This document shows, piece after piece, positions 44,262 through 55,151 of a stretch of DNA of 64,000 bases. Within the stretch, counting starts at the first letter, position 1, and each line of letters starts with the position of its first letter. The notes under the pieces are model-generated. The model ran no database searches. It was given only the letters and a program-made list of their open reading frames with translations, and was not told the origin of the DNA. Position numbers and translations under genes: made by a program. The stretch is from Deltaproteobacteria bacterium (GTDB lineage: Bacteria > Myxococcota > XYA12-FULL-58-9), in NCBI GenBank assembly GCA_016218825.1, contig JACRCV010000086.1, forward strand, positions 90,477-154,476. Reading direction: 5' to 3'.

Positions 44262-44923
44262 CGTCTATTCCTCAAGGCGCGGGCCTCCTCCCAGGACACG
44301 CTCCCCTGTGTTTCGGTTGCCGGCAGCGGCTTCTCTTCGTCGAGATCGAGGCAGCTGAGGACGCCGTTGTTCTCTTTGTAACGGTAGCCGCCCACCGAGT
44401 CGTGCCAGAGGCCGTCTTTGCCGGGGGGGGTGAGGCGGTAGCCGTGGCGGCTCATGTAGCCGACTTGTTTGCCGGGGACGCCCATGACGAGGGCGTAGTC
44501 GGGCACGTCTTTGGTGACGACCGCGCCGGCGGCGATGAAGGCGTAGCGGCCGACGGTGACGCCGCAGACCACGGTGGCGTTGGCGCCGATGGAGCAGCCG
44601 CGCCGCAGGAGGGTGCGCTCGTAGAGGGAGTGGCGCAGGACCTGGGCGCGCGGGTTGGAGACGTTGGTGAGGACGCAGGAGGGGCCGAGGAAGACGTCGT
44701 CTTCGATGACGGTGCCGGTGTAGATCGAGACGTTGTTCTGGACCTTGACGTTGTCGCCGATGCTGACGTCGTCGGCGACGAAGCAGTTCTGGCCGAAGAT
44801 GCAGCGCGCCCCGATCTTGGCTTTGGCGGACACGTGGCAGAAGTGCCAGATCTTGGTGCCGGCCCCCACTTGCGCCGGCGCGTCGACCACCGCGGTCGGG
44901 TGCGCGAAGTAGGGCGCGGTCAC
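44258..44923 (-). CDS. WbpD-like nucleotide-sugar N-acetyltransferase
   Basis: A 221-residue left-handed beta-helix acyltransferase. The hexapeptide repeats run from ~5 to 175 ([54 protein letters not shown]). The layout and the [16 protein letters not shown] end are like WbpD, which acetylates UDP-3-amino-GlcNAcA; FdtC-like enzymes on dTDP sugars are the alternative given the rml context. It overlaps both neighbours by ATGA. Confidence 0.82.
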   Translation of the reverse strand: MTAPYFAHPTAVVDAPAQVGAGTKIWHFCHVSAKAKIGARCIFGQNCFVADDVSIGDNVKVQNNVSIYTGTVIEDDVFLGPSCVLTNVSNPRAQVLRHSLYERTLLRRGCSIGANATVVCGVTVGRYAFIAAGAVVTKDVPDYALVMGVPGKQVGYMSRHGYRLTPPGKDGLWHDSVGGYRYKENNGVLSCLDLDEEKPLPATETQGSVSWEEARALRNRR

Positions 44924-45798
44924 GACGGCCGCTCCTCGTTCGCGATCTCCAACAGGTAGCCGCCGTACTCCGACTTGGTGAGCGCCTCGCCGAGCTTCTT
45001 CAGCTGCGGCTTGTCGATGAAGCCCATGCGATAGGCGACCTCTTCGGGGCAGCCGATCTTGAGGCCCTGGCGATTCTCGACCGCCTCGATGAAGTTCGCC
45101 GCCTGCAACAACGACGCGTGGGTGCCGGTGTCGAGCCAGGCGACGCCGCGGCCGAGCAGCTCCACCTTCAACGTGCCCTTGGCGAGGTAGCCGCGGATGA
45201 CGTCGACGATCTCGTATTCGCCGCGCGCCGAGGGCTCGAGCGCCCGCGCCACCGCCGGCACCTGGTTGTCGAAGAAGTACAGCCCGGGCACGGCGTAGTT
45301 CGACCTGGGCTTCTTGGGTTTTTCCTCCAGGCTCAGCACCTTGCCCTGGCGGTCGAGCTCGACGACCCCGTAGCGCTCCGGATCTTTGACGTAGTAGCCG
45401 AACACCAGGCCGCCTTTGGTGAGCTTGGCGGCGGTTTGCAGTGAGCCGGAGAGGCCGTGGCCGTAGAACAGGTTGTCACCGAGCACCAGCGCGACGCTGT
45501 CGTCGCCGATGAAGTCGGCGCCGAGCACGAACGCCTGCGCCAGGCCGTTCGGTTTCTCCTGAACGACGTAGCTGAACGTCATCCCCCACGGCCGGCCGTC
45601 GCCCAAGAGCTGTTCGAAGCGCGGCAGGTCGTGCGGCGTCGAGATGACGAGGACCTCGCGGATGCCGGCGAGCATCAGGGTCGACAGCGGGTAGTAGATC
45701 ATCGGCTTGTCGTAGACCGGCATCAGCTGCTTCGATACCGCGAGCGTCAACGGGTGCAGCCTGGTGCCGGCGCCGCCGGCGAGGATGATGCCTTTCAT
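44920..45798 (-). CDS. rfbA: Glucose-1-phosphate thymidylyltransferase
   Basis: A 292-residue protein (RmlA). It makes dTDP-glucose, the entry to dTDP-rhamnose. Motifs are [43 protein letters not shown] and [20 protein letters not shown]. It is the first gene of the overlapping five-gene chain; its promoter should lie in the ~100-base divergent gap shared with the UGM-like gene. Confidence 0.96.
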   Translation of the reverse strand: MKGIILAGGAGTRLHPLTLAVSKQLMPVYDKPMIYYPLSTLMLAGIREVLVISTPHDLPRFEQLLGDGRPWGMTFSYVVQEKPNGLAQAFVLGADFIGDDSVALVLGDNLFYGHGLSGSLQTAAKLTKGGLVFGYYVKDPERYGVVELDRQGKVLSLEEKPKKPRSNYAVPGLYFFDNQVPAVARALEPSARGEYEIVDVIRGYLAKGTLKVELLGRGVAWLDTGTHASLLQAANFIEAVENRQGLKIGCPEEVAYRMGFIDKPQLKKLGEALTKSEYGGYLLEIANEERPS

Positions 45799-45900
45799 CG
45801 CGGGTCACCTCGGGAGGGGCCCGTTTTGTAGCCTGAAACGGGCGAGGGATAAAGCCGGACCCAACTTGACGCCGCACGGCGCGCATCGCATATCGGACGC

Positions 45901-47186
<1,286 letters not shown>

Positions 47187-47190
<4 letters not shown>

Positions 47191-47969
47191 GACGCCGCAC
47201 CACCGGCAAGACCGCCAAGATCAGCCGCCCGGCGGTCCTCTTCGACCTGGACGGCACCCTCACCGACTATCGGCGCTTCGTCAGCCACACCGTGGCGCAG
47301 CTGGCGGCGGTCGTGGAGCAGCGTGCCGAGGTCGACGCGGCCCGGTTCAAAGAGACCTATCGCGAGGTGCAGCGCGAGGACGAAGCCGCCGAGCGGCAGG
47401 GGCTGATCACGGTCGCCGAGCTCCGCGATCGCCGGCGGCGCTTCAGCCGGACGCTGGCGCGGTTGGGGGTGTTCGAGGCCGAGCTGGTCGAGGAGCTGGC
47501 GGCGGCGTACGAGGAGCTGCGGCGCACGACGTCGTTCGCGATGCCGGGCGCGAGCGAGACCTTGACCTTCCTCGCGGAGCGCGAGGTGTGGATCGGGGTG
47601 GTGACCGAGGGCGCGGCGAGGGAGCAGCGCGGTCAGCTCGCGGCGTTGGGGTGGGAGGACCGGGTCAACGATCTGGTGATCTCCGAGGAGGCCGGCATCC
47701 ACAAGCCCGATCCGGGGCTCGTGGCGCAAGCGCTGCTACACGCCGACGTCGCGGCGGCCGATGCGATCTGCGTCGGCGACCGCGCGATCTGGGACCTGCG
47801 CCCGGCCAAAGACCTGGGGCTGACGACGGTGCTGTTGGTGTCGGAGGCCTACGCCGGCGAGGCCGAGGCCGGGGCGGCGCACATCGACTTGCGGGCGGCG
47901 AACCACGCCGAGCTGCGGACCTTGCTCGAGACCTGGTTGGCTCAACGCTCGTCGTACATCCGCCGATAG
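47187..47969 (+). CDS. HAD superfamily hydrolase
   Basis: A 260-residue phosphatase-like protein. Motif I is [10 protein letters not shown], motif II VVTEGA, motif III has the Lys in IHKPDPG, and motif IV is [11 protein letters not shown] helical cap lies between I and II. It starts on the UGM-like gene stop (ATG at 47187; another ATG at 47178 is possible). Its substrate is probably a sugar phosphate, by context only. The 3' end overlaps the converging rmlB gene by 28 bases. Confidence 0.85.
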
Positions 47970-49009
47970 TAGTCGCGGTAGGCGCCGCTCGTCACCGCCT
48001 CGGTCCAGCTCTGGTGCTCGAGGTACCAGTCGACCGTGAGCCGCATGCCGTCTTCGAAGCTCATCGACGGCGCCCAGCCGAGCTCGCGTTTGATCTTGGT
48101 CGCGTCGATGGCGTAGCGCCGGTCGTGACCGGGGCGGTCCTTGACGAAGGTGATGAGGCTCCGGCGCGGCTTGTCGCCGGGGAGCAGGCCGAGGCGGCGG
48201 TCGAGCAGGTCGCAGATGGTCTCGACGACCGTGAGGTTCTGGCGCTCGGAGCTGCCGCCGATGTTGTAGGTCTCGCCGGGCCGGCCGGCGGCGAGCACCT
48301 TCAAGATCGCGTCGCAGTGGTCGGCGACGTACAGCCAGTCGCGGACGTTCTTGCCGTCGCCGTACACCGGCAGGCTCTTGCCCGAGACCGCGTTGTGGAT
48401 CACCAGCGGGATGAGCTTCTCCGGGAACTGATAGGGCCCGTAGTTGTTGCTGCAGTTGGTGATCAGGGTCGCGAGGCCGTAGGTGTGGAAGTACGCCGAC
48501 ACCAGGTGGTCGGAGGCGGCCTTGCTCGCGGAGTACGGCGAGCGCGGGTCGTAGGGGGTGGTCTCGGTGAACGCCCCGGTGTCGCCGAGCGAGCCGTAGA
48601 CCTCGTCGGTGCTGACGTGGATGAAGCGGCTGTCCCGCTTGTTGACGCCGTCTTTGAGCCAGGCGTTCCGCGCCGCCTCGAGCAGCGTGAAGGTGCCGAC
48701 GACGTTGGTCTCGATGAAGTCGGCGGGGCCGACGATGCTGCGGTCGACGTGGGACTCGGCGGCGAAGTGGACGACGGTGTCGATGTTCTCGGCCGTGAAG
48801 ATCTCACCCAAGAGCGCTCGGTCGCGGATGTCGCCGCGCACGAAGCGATAGCGCGGGTGCTTGGCGACCGCCTCGAGGTTCTGGAGGTTGCCGGCGTAGG
48901 TCAGGCTGTCGAGGTTGACGACGCGGCTGTCGTGAAGGGCGTCGATCGCCCGCTGCACGAAGCTCGAGCCGATGAAGCCGGCACCGCCGGTGACCAGGAT
49001 CTTGCGCAT
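47942..49009 (-). CDS. rfbB: dTDP-glucose 4,6-dehydratase
   Basis: A 355-residue SDR (RmlB), second step of dTDP-rhamnose synthesis. Motifs: [34 protein letters not shown] with the Asp-Glu pair typical of the dehydratases, and [12 protein letters not shown]. The start at 49009 has GGAGG 11 bases upstream; a GTG at 49021 is in frame. It is separated from the other rml genes by the UGM-like and HAD genes. Confidence 0.95.
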   Translation of the reverse strand: MRKILVTGGAGFIGSSFVQRAIDALHDSRVVNLDSLTYAGNLQNLEAVAKHPRYRFVRGDIRDRALLGEIFTAENIDTVVHFAAESHVDRSIVGPADFIETNVVGTFTLLEAARNAWLKDGVNKRDSRFIHVSTDEVYGSLGDTGAFTETTPYDPRSPYSASKAASDHLVSAYFHTYGLATLITNCSNNYGPYQFPEKLIPLVIHNAVSGKSLPVYGDGKNVRDWLYVADHCDAILKVLAAGRPGETYNIGGSSERQNLTVVETICDLLDRRLGLLPGDKPRRSLITFVKDRPGHDRRYAIDATKIKRELGWAPSMSFEDGMRLTVDWYLEHQSWTEAVTSGAYRDYYRRMYDER

Positions 49010-49082
49010 GCGTTCCACCACCTCCGTGCGCCGCGGCGCCCGCGTCTATTAGTCCCGTGGTTTCCTGGTCGTCAAGGCTCGG

Positions 49083-50438
49083 TCATCCGGGGCCGGGCAA
49101 GATGCGGGCGAAGCCCAAGGCGGTCATGCGCAGCAGCTCGAGGCCGTGTTTGAAGCGCGAGATCTGAGTGCTGCCGTAGGTCCGCGCCCGATAACGCACC
49201 GGCACGTCGACGACGCCGAGGCCCAGGACCGCGGCCGGAAACAACAGCTCGAAGTCACCGAACGGGTCGAAGTCGCCGAACTTCTCGCGCCAAGCGGCGA
49301 GGCGCTGGCAGTCGCGACGCGCGAGGAGCTTGGTGCCGCACAGGCAGTCGCCGAGGCCGGTGCCGAGGACGGCGCTGAGCGTCTTCGCGAAGAACACGTT
49401 CGCGAGCAGGTTCAAGAAGCGCATCGCTTCGCCCTCCATCGGGTAGGCGAGGCGGTTGCCGTTGATGAAGTCGCCCAAGCCTTCGCAGTAGGCGTCGTAG
49501 AAGCGGCGGAGGAGCTCGGGGGGCACGGTGAGGTCGGCGTCGAGGATGGTGGCCAGGTCCTTCGTTGCCGTCGCGAACCCGAGGCGTACCGCGTCGGCTT
49601 TGCCGTTGCCGGTCTGGCGCCGGGCCTTGATCGCGAGCTTGCGGCCGTAGGTCTTCTTGACTCTTTGGATCTCGGTCCAGGTGCCGTCCTCGGAGTGGCC
49701 CTCGACGAAGATGACCTCGAGGTCGAGGGATCGGGCGAGGGGTTGCAGGCGCTTGGCGGCCGCTTCGATGTTGCCGCGCTCGTTGCGCGCCGGGATGACG
49801 ACCGACAGCGACGGCCGGTCTTTGGTCCATTTGCCGCTCGTGGGTCTGAGGACGAGGACGGAGACCAGGCCGAGGCGGCGGACGCCGGGGAGGATGGACG
49901 CGAGCTTGTTGACGGCGGTGCCGAGGCCCATGAGGTGAAGGGGGAAGAAGCCGACGGGGCGCGTGCGGACGACCTCGAGGCCCGAGAGCTTGGCGAGGTT
50001 TTGCAGGTCGGTCGCGGTGACGAAGCAGGTGGGGACCTCGCCTTGGCGCAGGCCGAGGTGGTGGGCGAGGCGGTAGAGGCCGCGCAGGTACGGGTTGTAG
50101 GCGACGACGACGACGCGCGAGCCGCGGCCGAGCTTGTCGCGGATCGAGGTGAGCTGGCTCTGGATGTCGAGGTCGTGGTTGAGGGTGCCGTTCAGGAGGA
50201 CGACGGAGCGGTCGAACTTGCGGGCGTCGAGGTTTGGCAGCGGTCCGGTCGCGAGCCGGCGCTTGTGGTGGCCGTCGACGTCATGCAGCAGGGCGCCGGA
50301 GTCGTGGGGCAGTGGGCGCCACTGGAGGACTTGGTCGGCGTGGCGGGTGAGGTTGGAGATCTCCTTTGCGACGAGCCGGCGCAGGTAGTCGAGGTGGGGG
50401 GCGGCCGGCTCGGTGGTTTGTTGGCGGTGGGGGGGCAT
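49083..50438 (-). CDS. Fusion: methyltransferase-like domain plus GT2 glycosyltransferase
   Basis: A 451-residue protein. Residues ~1-205 look like a class I SAM methyltransferase that lost its glycine-rich motif (SVVLLNGTLNHDLD, SRVVVVAYNPYLRGLYRLAHHLG, VRTRPVGFFP). Residues ~215-450 are a GT2/DPM1-like glycosyltransferase: LSVVIPARNERGNIE, DLATILDADLTVPPELL (metal-binding DxD-like), and GDCLCGTKLLARRD. It may glycosylate a lipid carrier. It lies 13 bases downstream of the GmhA-like gene on the same strand. Confidence 0.8.
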   Translation of the reverse strand: MPPHRQQTTEPAAPHLDYLRRLVAKEISNLTRHADQVLQWRPLPHDSGALLHDVDGHHKRRLATGPLPNLDARKFDRSVVLLNGTLNHDLDIQSQLTSIRDKLGRGSRVVVVAYNPYLRGLYRLAHHLGLRQGEVPTCFVTATDLQNLAKLSGLEVVRTRPVGFFPLHLMGLGTAVNKLASILPGVRRLGLVSVLVLRPTSGKWTKDRPSLSVVIPARNERGNIEAAAKRLQPLARSLDLEVIFVEGHSEDGTWTEIQRVKKTYGRKLAIKARRQTGNGKADAVRLGFATATKDLATILDADLTVPPELLRRFYDAYCEGLGDFINGNRLAYPMEGEAMRFLNLLANVFFAKTLSAVLGTGLGDCLCGTKLLARRDCQRLAAWREKFGDFDPFGDFELLFPAAVLGLGVVDVPVRYRARTYGSTQISRFKHGLELLRMTALGFARILPGPG

Positions 50439-50451
50439 GGGGGGGTGGTAG

Positions 50452-51015
50452 TTACCCCAACCGCTCCATCAACCCCCGCATCAGCAGGTGGTTGATGACG
50501 GACTGCATGTCTTCGACGTTCTGCATGTCGTTGACCGGGGTGACGAGGGCGACGTCGACCAACTTCGCGAGCTTGCCGCCGTCGAAGCCGGAGACGCCGA
50601 CGGTCTTGGCTTTGTGGGTGCGGGCGTAGTCGACGGCCTTGAGGACGTTCTTGGAGTTGCCGCTGCCGGAGTAGCCGATGACCAGGTCGCCTTCATCGAG
50701 GAAGTTTTGCAGTTGGCCGACGAAGATCTCGTCGTAGGAGACGTCGTTGGCATAGGCGAGCATGATGGGGATGTTGTCGTTGAGGCAGGTCATGCGGAAG
50801 CGCTTCGCGAGCCCGAGCGACACTCCCTTGTTGATGTCGGCGACGAAGTGAGACGCGGCCGCGGCGCTGCCGCCGTTGCCGAAGACGAACACTTGTCTTT
50901 GGTGCGCCTGGGCGTCGAGGAGGAGGTCGAGGATCTTGGCGAAGGCGGCGGTGTCGAAGGCGTCGAGCTGGGCGCGGAGGCGGGCGAAGTACTTCTCGCA
51001 GAATTCAGTGCTCAT
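50452..51015 (-). CDS. SIS-domain sugar isomerase, GmhA-like
   Basis: A 187-residue protein with the SIS fold: VFVFGNGGSAAAASHFVADINKG, ANDVSYDEIFVGQL, and VIGYSGSGNSKNVLKAVDYA. Size and motifs match phosphoheptose isomerases (sedoheptulose-7-phosphate to heptose-7-phosphate). No partner heptose kinase or GmhB is obvious in the window, so the HAD protein nearby may be involved, or the gene may act on another sugar phosphate. Confidence 0.82.
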   Translation of the reverse strand: MSTEFCEKYFARLRAQLDAFDTAAFAKILDLLLDAQAHQRQVFVFGNGGSAAAASHFVADINKGVSLGLAKRFRMTCLNDNIPIMLAYANDVSYDEIFVGQLQNFLDEGDLVIGYSGSGNSKNVLKAVDYARTHKAKTVGVSGFDGGKLAKLVDVALVTPVNDMQNVEDMQSVINHLLMRGLMERLG

Positions 51016-51185
51016 CCTGCCTCTCTCCAGCCACGGGCCACGGGTGCTCGCGATTCGTGGCCGAACCCGTCTGCATGGCGGCGCCCCCGGGCGCGAGGGA
51101 CCGAGTCTAGTAGTCTGGAGCGCGGCGGGTCGTCAAGGCGGCGCGCGCGCTTGACGGCGGGACATGGATGCGGTCTTAGGCGCGC

Positions 51186-53402
51186 ATGGGTCGCGTCGCC
51201 CGTTTCTTCCGCGGGGCCATCGCTTACGAGAGCGTATCGGCGAGTATCCTGCGCCTCCTCCTCGCGGCGGTGCCGTTCGGTTTAAAGATGGCGCACTGGG
51301 AGTGGCCCGACGGTCATCCGCCGCCCGATGTCGGTGCCAGTTGTGCGCTCGCGAGCGCGCTGTTCGTCGTCGTCGCTTGTACCTACGCCGTGTTAGGCCG
51401 TGCGGCCCTGGGTGACCGCTTTGAGGCCTGGCTGCATCGCGCGTCGGTTGGCAGCCTGCTCGTCGGGGTGGCCGCGCTCAGCCCGACGGAGGAGTCCGCC
51501 GTCAAGCTCTGGTGGCTCGCGATCAGCGTCCACGCCGCCCTCGTCTACCTGGCGTGGCCGCTCCTCTCCCGCGTTCCGGGAGTCTTGCGTCGACTCAACC
51601 CGGCCCAACTCCGGCAGTGCCGAAACCTCTTCTTCATCGGTTTGTTCCTGAAGCTCGCGCTGTCACCACTGATGCGCCACGACGACGTCTTCACCATGTT
51701 GGACATGATCCACTGGGGATACGAACAGCCATTCAACGTCTACGGCCACTCGCCGCGGTATACCGCGGGCGCCAAAGAGGGCGTCTGCGCCGACTACTAT
51801 CCCCTGGCGATGAGCTACTCCGGAGTCGTGCACGCCCTCTACGCGCCGGCATTCGCCGACCTCGAACCCCAGCCGGCGCAGGGTGGGGCCGCCGAGCATC
51901 GCCACATCTTCTTCATGCGCCTCGGCTATCTCTGGTTCGATCTCGCGACCGCGATCTTGTTGCTGGCGATGTTCGCCGAGCCGCGTCGCGCGCTGTGGGC
52001 CTTCGCTCTGTGGTGGTTGAACCCGGTCGCCGTCTACGTCACCTACGTCTTCGGACAGTTCGATATCATCATCGGCTTCATGGTCTTGCTCTGCGTGTGG
52101 CTCGAGGAGCGCCGCAGCTATGCGTTGTCCGCGGCTTGTCTCGGCATCGGCGCGTTGTTCAAGCTGATGCCCATCGCCGCGCTGCCGCTCGCCTGCCTCG
52201 ATCGGAAGAGCTGGCGCGAGCGGGCGGTCGTGGTCGGCGCGGGGCTCGGGGTGTTTCTCGCCGTGCTCTGGCCTTTCCTTCATAGCAGGGATTTCGTGCA
52301 GTACGTGATCTTCGGCACCATGAGCCAAAAGGCGTTCGAGAGCCCGCTGCTGCTGGGGGGCGGTCGTCCGGTCTACCTCTTTGCAGTCGGTATGATCCTC
52401 TACGCCTTTTATCTCTTCGCCCGGCGGCAATCGGTCGGCGCCCTTCAGATCACGACGCTGACGGGCGCGATCTTGATGGTCGGCATCCCGACGAACCCGC
52501 AGTGGCTGCTGTGGTTTCTGCCGGTGTTCTGCGTCGCGATGGTCAGGACCGGCACGGTCAAGGTGGCGTGGCTGTTGTTCGCCAGCTTCTTCCTGTCGGC
52601 GGCGTCGATGGTCTCGCATCTCTTCCCGTTCAACATCACCAGCACTTTCCTCGCCGACGCGGCGTACTTCGGCTACGTGCTCGAGAAGATCGTCGGGATC
52701 TCGGTCGGCAGCGCGGTCGGCGCCCGGCTCCTCGAAGTGTCGACGGTGGTCATCGCCTACCAACTTATCCGGGGAGCGGTCGGCCAAGCTTCCGTGGATC
52801 TCCCGTCGTGGCTCGTGCCCGCCGGCAGGGCTCTGGCGATTGCCGTCGTGGTGGTGCTGGCGGGCGGCCTGTGGTGGGAGATCGCGCCAACCCGATCGCA
52901 AGCGAGCGTCAGCGCGACGCACATCACGACCGCCGACCCCACCGAGGCTGCATTCATCGTTCGGTTTGAGAAGCCAGTGGAAGTACGCGGTCTGACGATC
53001 CCAAGGTTTCCGCTGCCATTGAACCCCGACATCCTCACCGTCGGCAGGATGAACCAGAGGGGCGGGGTCTACGTCCAGGTGGGGGCCAACGAATTCTCGG
53101 CGCGGCGGACCACCGCCCGCTACTACTTCCCGCGTCCGATCAAGATCCCAGCCGGTGAAGCTCTCCGCGTCGCCTATAGCATGTGGGACAATCTCGACCC
53201 GGCCCTGAGCAACCTCGACCTGACGTTGACCTTCGACGAGCCCGAGAAGGCCCCGGTTTTCGATCGGCTGCGGGCGCACCTGAGTGAGGATCGGGGGTTC
53301 GCGATTCTCTACCTCGTGGTGCTGACGATAGGATTGCTCCTGGCATTCGGGGCTTGGCGGCCCCGTGCCGGTGGTGCGCTGACCTCCCAGGACGGAGGCT
53401 GA
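51186..53402 (+). CDS. Large integral membrane protein, probable GT-C glycosyltransferase
   Basis: A 738-residue protein with about twelve to fourteen membrane segments up to residue ~565, then a periplasmic beta-rich domain (~575-690) and a final membrane helix (AILYLVVLTIGLLLAFGAW). The loop after an early helix (MRHDDVFTMLDMIHWGYEQ) holds acidic residues as in GT-C enzymes using lipid-linked sugars, and FGQFDIIIGFMVLL resembles mannosyltransferase families. The donor and acceptor are unknown. Three bases separate it from the DUF5672 gene. Confidence 0.68.
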   Translation: MGRVARFFRGAIAYESVSASILRLLLAAVPFGLKMAHWEWPDGHPPPDVGASCALASALFVVVACTYAVLGRAALGDRFEAWLHRASVGSLLVGVAALSPTEESAVKLWWLAISVHAALVYLAWPLLSRVPGVLRRLNPAQLRQCRNLFFIGLFLKLALSPLMRHDDVFTMLDMIHWGYEQPFNVYGHSPRYTAGAKEGVCADYYPLAMSYSGVVHALYAPAFADLEPQPAQGGAAEHRHIFFMRLGYLWFDLATAILLLAMFAEPRRALWAFALWWLNPVAVYVTYVFGQFDIIIGFMVLLCVWLEERRSYALSAACLGIGALFKLMPIAALPLACLDRKSWRERAVVVGAGLGVFLAVLWPFLHSRDFVQYVIFGTMSQKAFESPLLLGGGRPVYLFAVGMILYAFYLFARRQSVGALQITTLTGAILMVGIPTNPQWLLWFLPVFCVAMVRTGTVKVAWLLFASFFLSAASMVSHLFPFNITSTFLADAAYFGYVLEKIVGISVGSAVGARLLEVSTVVIAYQLIRGAVGQASVDLPSWLVPAGRALAIAVVVVLAGGLWWEIAPTRSQASVSATHITTADPTEAAFIVRFEKPVEVRGLTIPRFPLPLNPDILTVGRMNQRGGVYVQVGANEFSARRTTARYYFPRPIKIPAGEALRVAYSMWDNLDPALSNLDLTLTFDEPEKAPVFDRLRAHLSEDRGFAILYLVVLTIGLLLAFGAWRPRAGGALTSQDGG

Positions 53403-53404
53403 GC

Positions 53405-54145
53405 ATGTGGCGCGACGAGGCGGTGGTCGTCATCCCGGTCTACAAAGAGACGCTGACGCCGAACGAGCGGCTCTCCTTCGAGCAATGTCTCCGAGTGCTC
53501 GGTCATCACCCCATGACGCTCGTCTGTCCGGAGGGTCTCCGCCTCGACGCCTATGAGCCGGAGAAGAACCATCTGGCCGTGCGTCGCTTCTCGGCCGGTT
53601 ACTTTCAGAGCACTGCGACCTACAATGGCCTGATGCTGTCGCCACGGTTCTACGGTGCCTTTCTGCGTTATCGTTACATCCTCATCTATCAGCTCGACGC
53701 CTTCGTGTTCTCCGACCAGCTCTCGGCCTGGTGCAAAGAGGGCTACGACTACATCGGCGCTCCCTGGATCGGCACCGACTGGATGCCGATCTTACCAATG
53801 TGGCGCCCGCCCTGGTCGAGATACAACCTCGTGGGCAACGGCGGCTTCTCGTTGCGTAACACCTTGAGCGCGACGGTGATGGCGACGGCGTTTCGTCGTG
53901 GCGTCAAGCGTTGGAAGCTGAACGAGGACGGGTTCTGGGCGTTCTTCGCGCCCTCCTACAACCCGCTCTTCCGCATCCCGGATGCACGAACCGCCTTGCG
54001 ATTCTCGTTCGAGACCAATCCTCGGTTGTGCTACGAGCGGACGGGCGGCCGGCTGCCGTTCGGTTGTCATGCTTGGGAGAAGCACGATCCGGAGTTCTGG
54101 CGGGTGCATATCCCGGGCGCGGGCGCGCTCACGACAGGGGCTTGA
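53405..54145 (+). CDS. DUF5672 family protein, likely glycosyltransferase-like
   Basis: A 246-residue protein. VVVIPVYKETLTPNE at the N-terminus, ILIYQLDAFVFSDQL (DxD-like DAF), YDYIGAPWIGTDW, and LVGNGGFSLRN match the DUF5672 pattern, which is thought to be a GT-A-like enzyme of polysaccharide loci. It follows the GT-C gene directly and overlaps the converging GT2 gene by 17 bases. Confidence 0.78.
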   Translation: MWRDEAVVVIPVYKETLTPNERLSFEQCLRVLGHHPMTLVCPEGLRLDAYEPEKNHLAVRRFSAGYFQSTATYNGLMLSPRFYGAFLRYRYILIYQLDAFVFSDQLSAWCKEGYDYIGAPWIGTDWMPILPMWRPPWSRYNLVGNGGFSLRNTLSATVMATAFRRGVKRWKLNEDGFWAFFAPSYNPLFRIPDARTALRFSFETNPRLCYERTGGRLPFGCHAWEKHDPEFWRVHIPGAGALTTGA

Positions 54146-55142
54146 CGATTTCGCTGGCGATGGGCGGCAAGTCGGCCAGGACCGGGTGCCAGCGGCCGGT
54201 GTCGCGCACCGCGGCTGCGTTCTTGCGGCGGGCGGCGAGCCAGCGCAGGCTCAGGCTCGCCCAGGCGCGCGGCGTGCTGCGCAGCAGGATCAACGCTGCC
54301 TCGTCCCGCAGCCGTCGTGTGAGCGCCGCGTCCGGATGCGGGCCGGTCGCCAGGCAACGGGCGAAGTCCAACAGCGCGACGGCGCGCGCTGCCTGCGGGT
54401 TGTCCAGCTCCCGGCAGCGCGGGTAGATGTCCTCGATCGGAATGCTCCACCGATAGCGGCGCAGGACCTCCTCGGTCTCGTTCTTGCATTTCTCGAGGTT
54501 CCGGCTCTCCGTCCCGCCTTCGAAGTACAGGCCGAGGATCTCGGGGACGTGCACCGCGCCCTGGCGCCAGGCGGCGCGGATGAAGAACTCGTAGTCGCCG
54601 GCCACGGTGTACTTCGGGTCGAACAGCCCGATCTCGTCGTGCAACGAGCGTCGCCACATCGGCTGCGGTCCAAACACGCTGTGCATCAGCAGCTGGCGGA
54701 GGCTGAAGCGGGGCCAACGAAAGACCCGATCGGCGGCGTTGGTGCCGAGGGTCTCGTTCTCGCCTCGAGTGATCAGCGCGTCGGCGTAGGCGACGCCGCT
54801 GCCGGATCGCTCGAGGGCGTTGGCGAGGAGCTCGAGGCCGTCTGGTCGATGGCGGTCGTCGGTGTTGGCGTTCGTCAGGTACGTGCCGCTTGCGAGGCGC
54901 AGACCGCGGTTCCAGGCGGCGTAGATGGTCTCGCGCTCGGTCCGGACGTACTTGATGTTGGCGTGGCGGTTCTGAAACTCCTTAACGATCGTCTCTTCGC
55001 CCTGTGGCGAGCCGCTGTTGATGACGATGATCTCCAGCTCGCCATGCGCGAACAAGGTTTGCGCCACGAGATCTTCGAGCGCCGCCCGCATGAAGCGCTC
55101 GGCATTGTACACGGACACCAGGGCAGAGACGCGGATTGACAT
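54129..55142 (-). CDS. GT2 family glycosyltransferase
   Basis: A 337-residue protein. The GT-A nucleotide-binding start is ALVSVYNAERFMRAALEDL; LTNANTDDRHRPDGLE contains the metal-binding Asp pair and the later VAGDYEFFIRAAW the catalytic-base region. A helical C-terminal extension follows. It lies downstream of the multi-domain 1060-residue gene with 9 bases between them. Confidence 0.87.
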   Translation of the reverse strand: MSIRVSALVSVYNAERFMRAALEDLVAQTLFAHGELEIIVINSGSPQGEETIVKEFQNRHANIKYVRTERETIYAAWNRGLRLASGTYLTNANTDDRHRPDGLELLANALERSGSGVAYADALITRGENETLGTNAADRVFRWPRFSLRQLLMHSVFGPQPMWRRSLHDEIGLFDPKYTVAGDYEFFIRAAWRQGAVHVPEILGLYFEGGTESRNLEKCKNETEEVLRRYRWSIPIEDIYPRCRELDNPQAARAVALLDFARCLATGPHPDAALTRRLRDEAALILLRSTPRAWASLSLRWLAARRKNAAAVRDTGRWHPVLADLPPIASEIVKPLS

Positions 55143-55151
55143 GATGGACGC

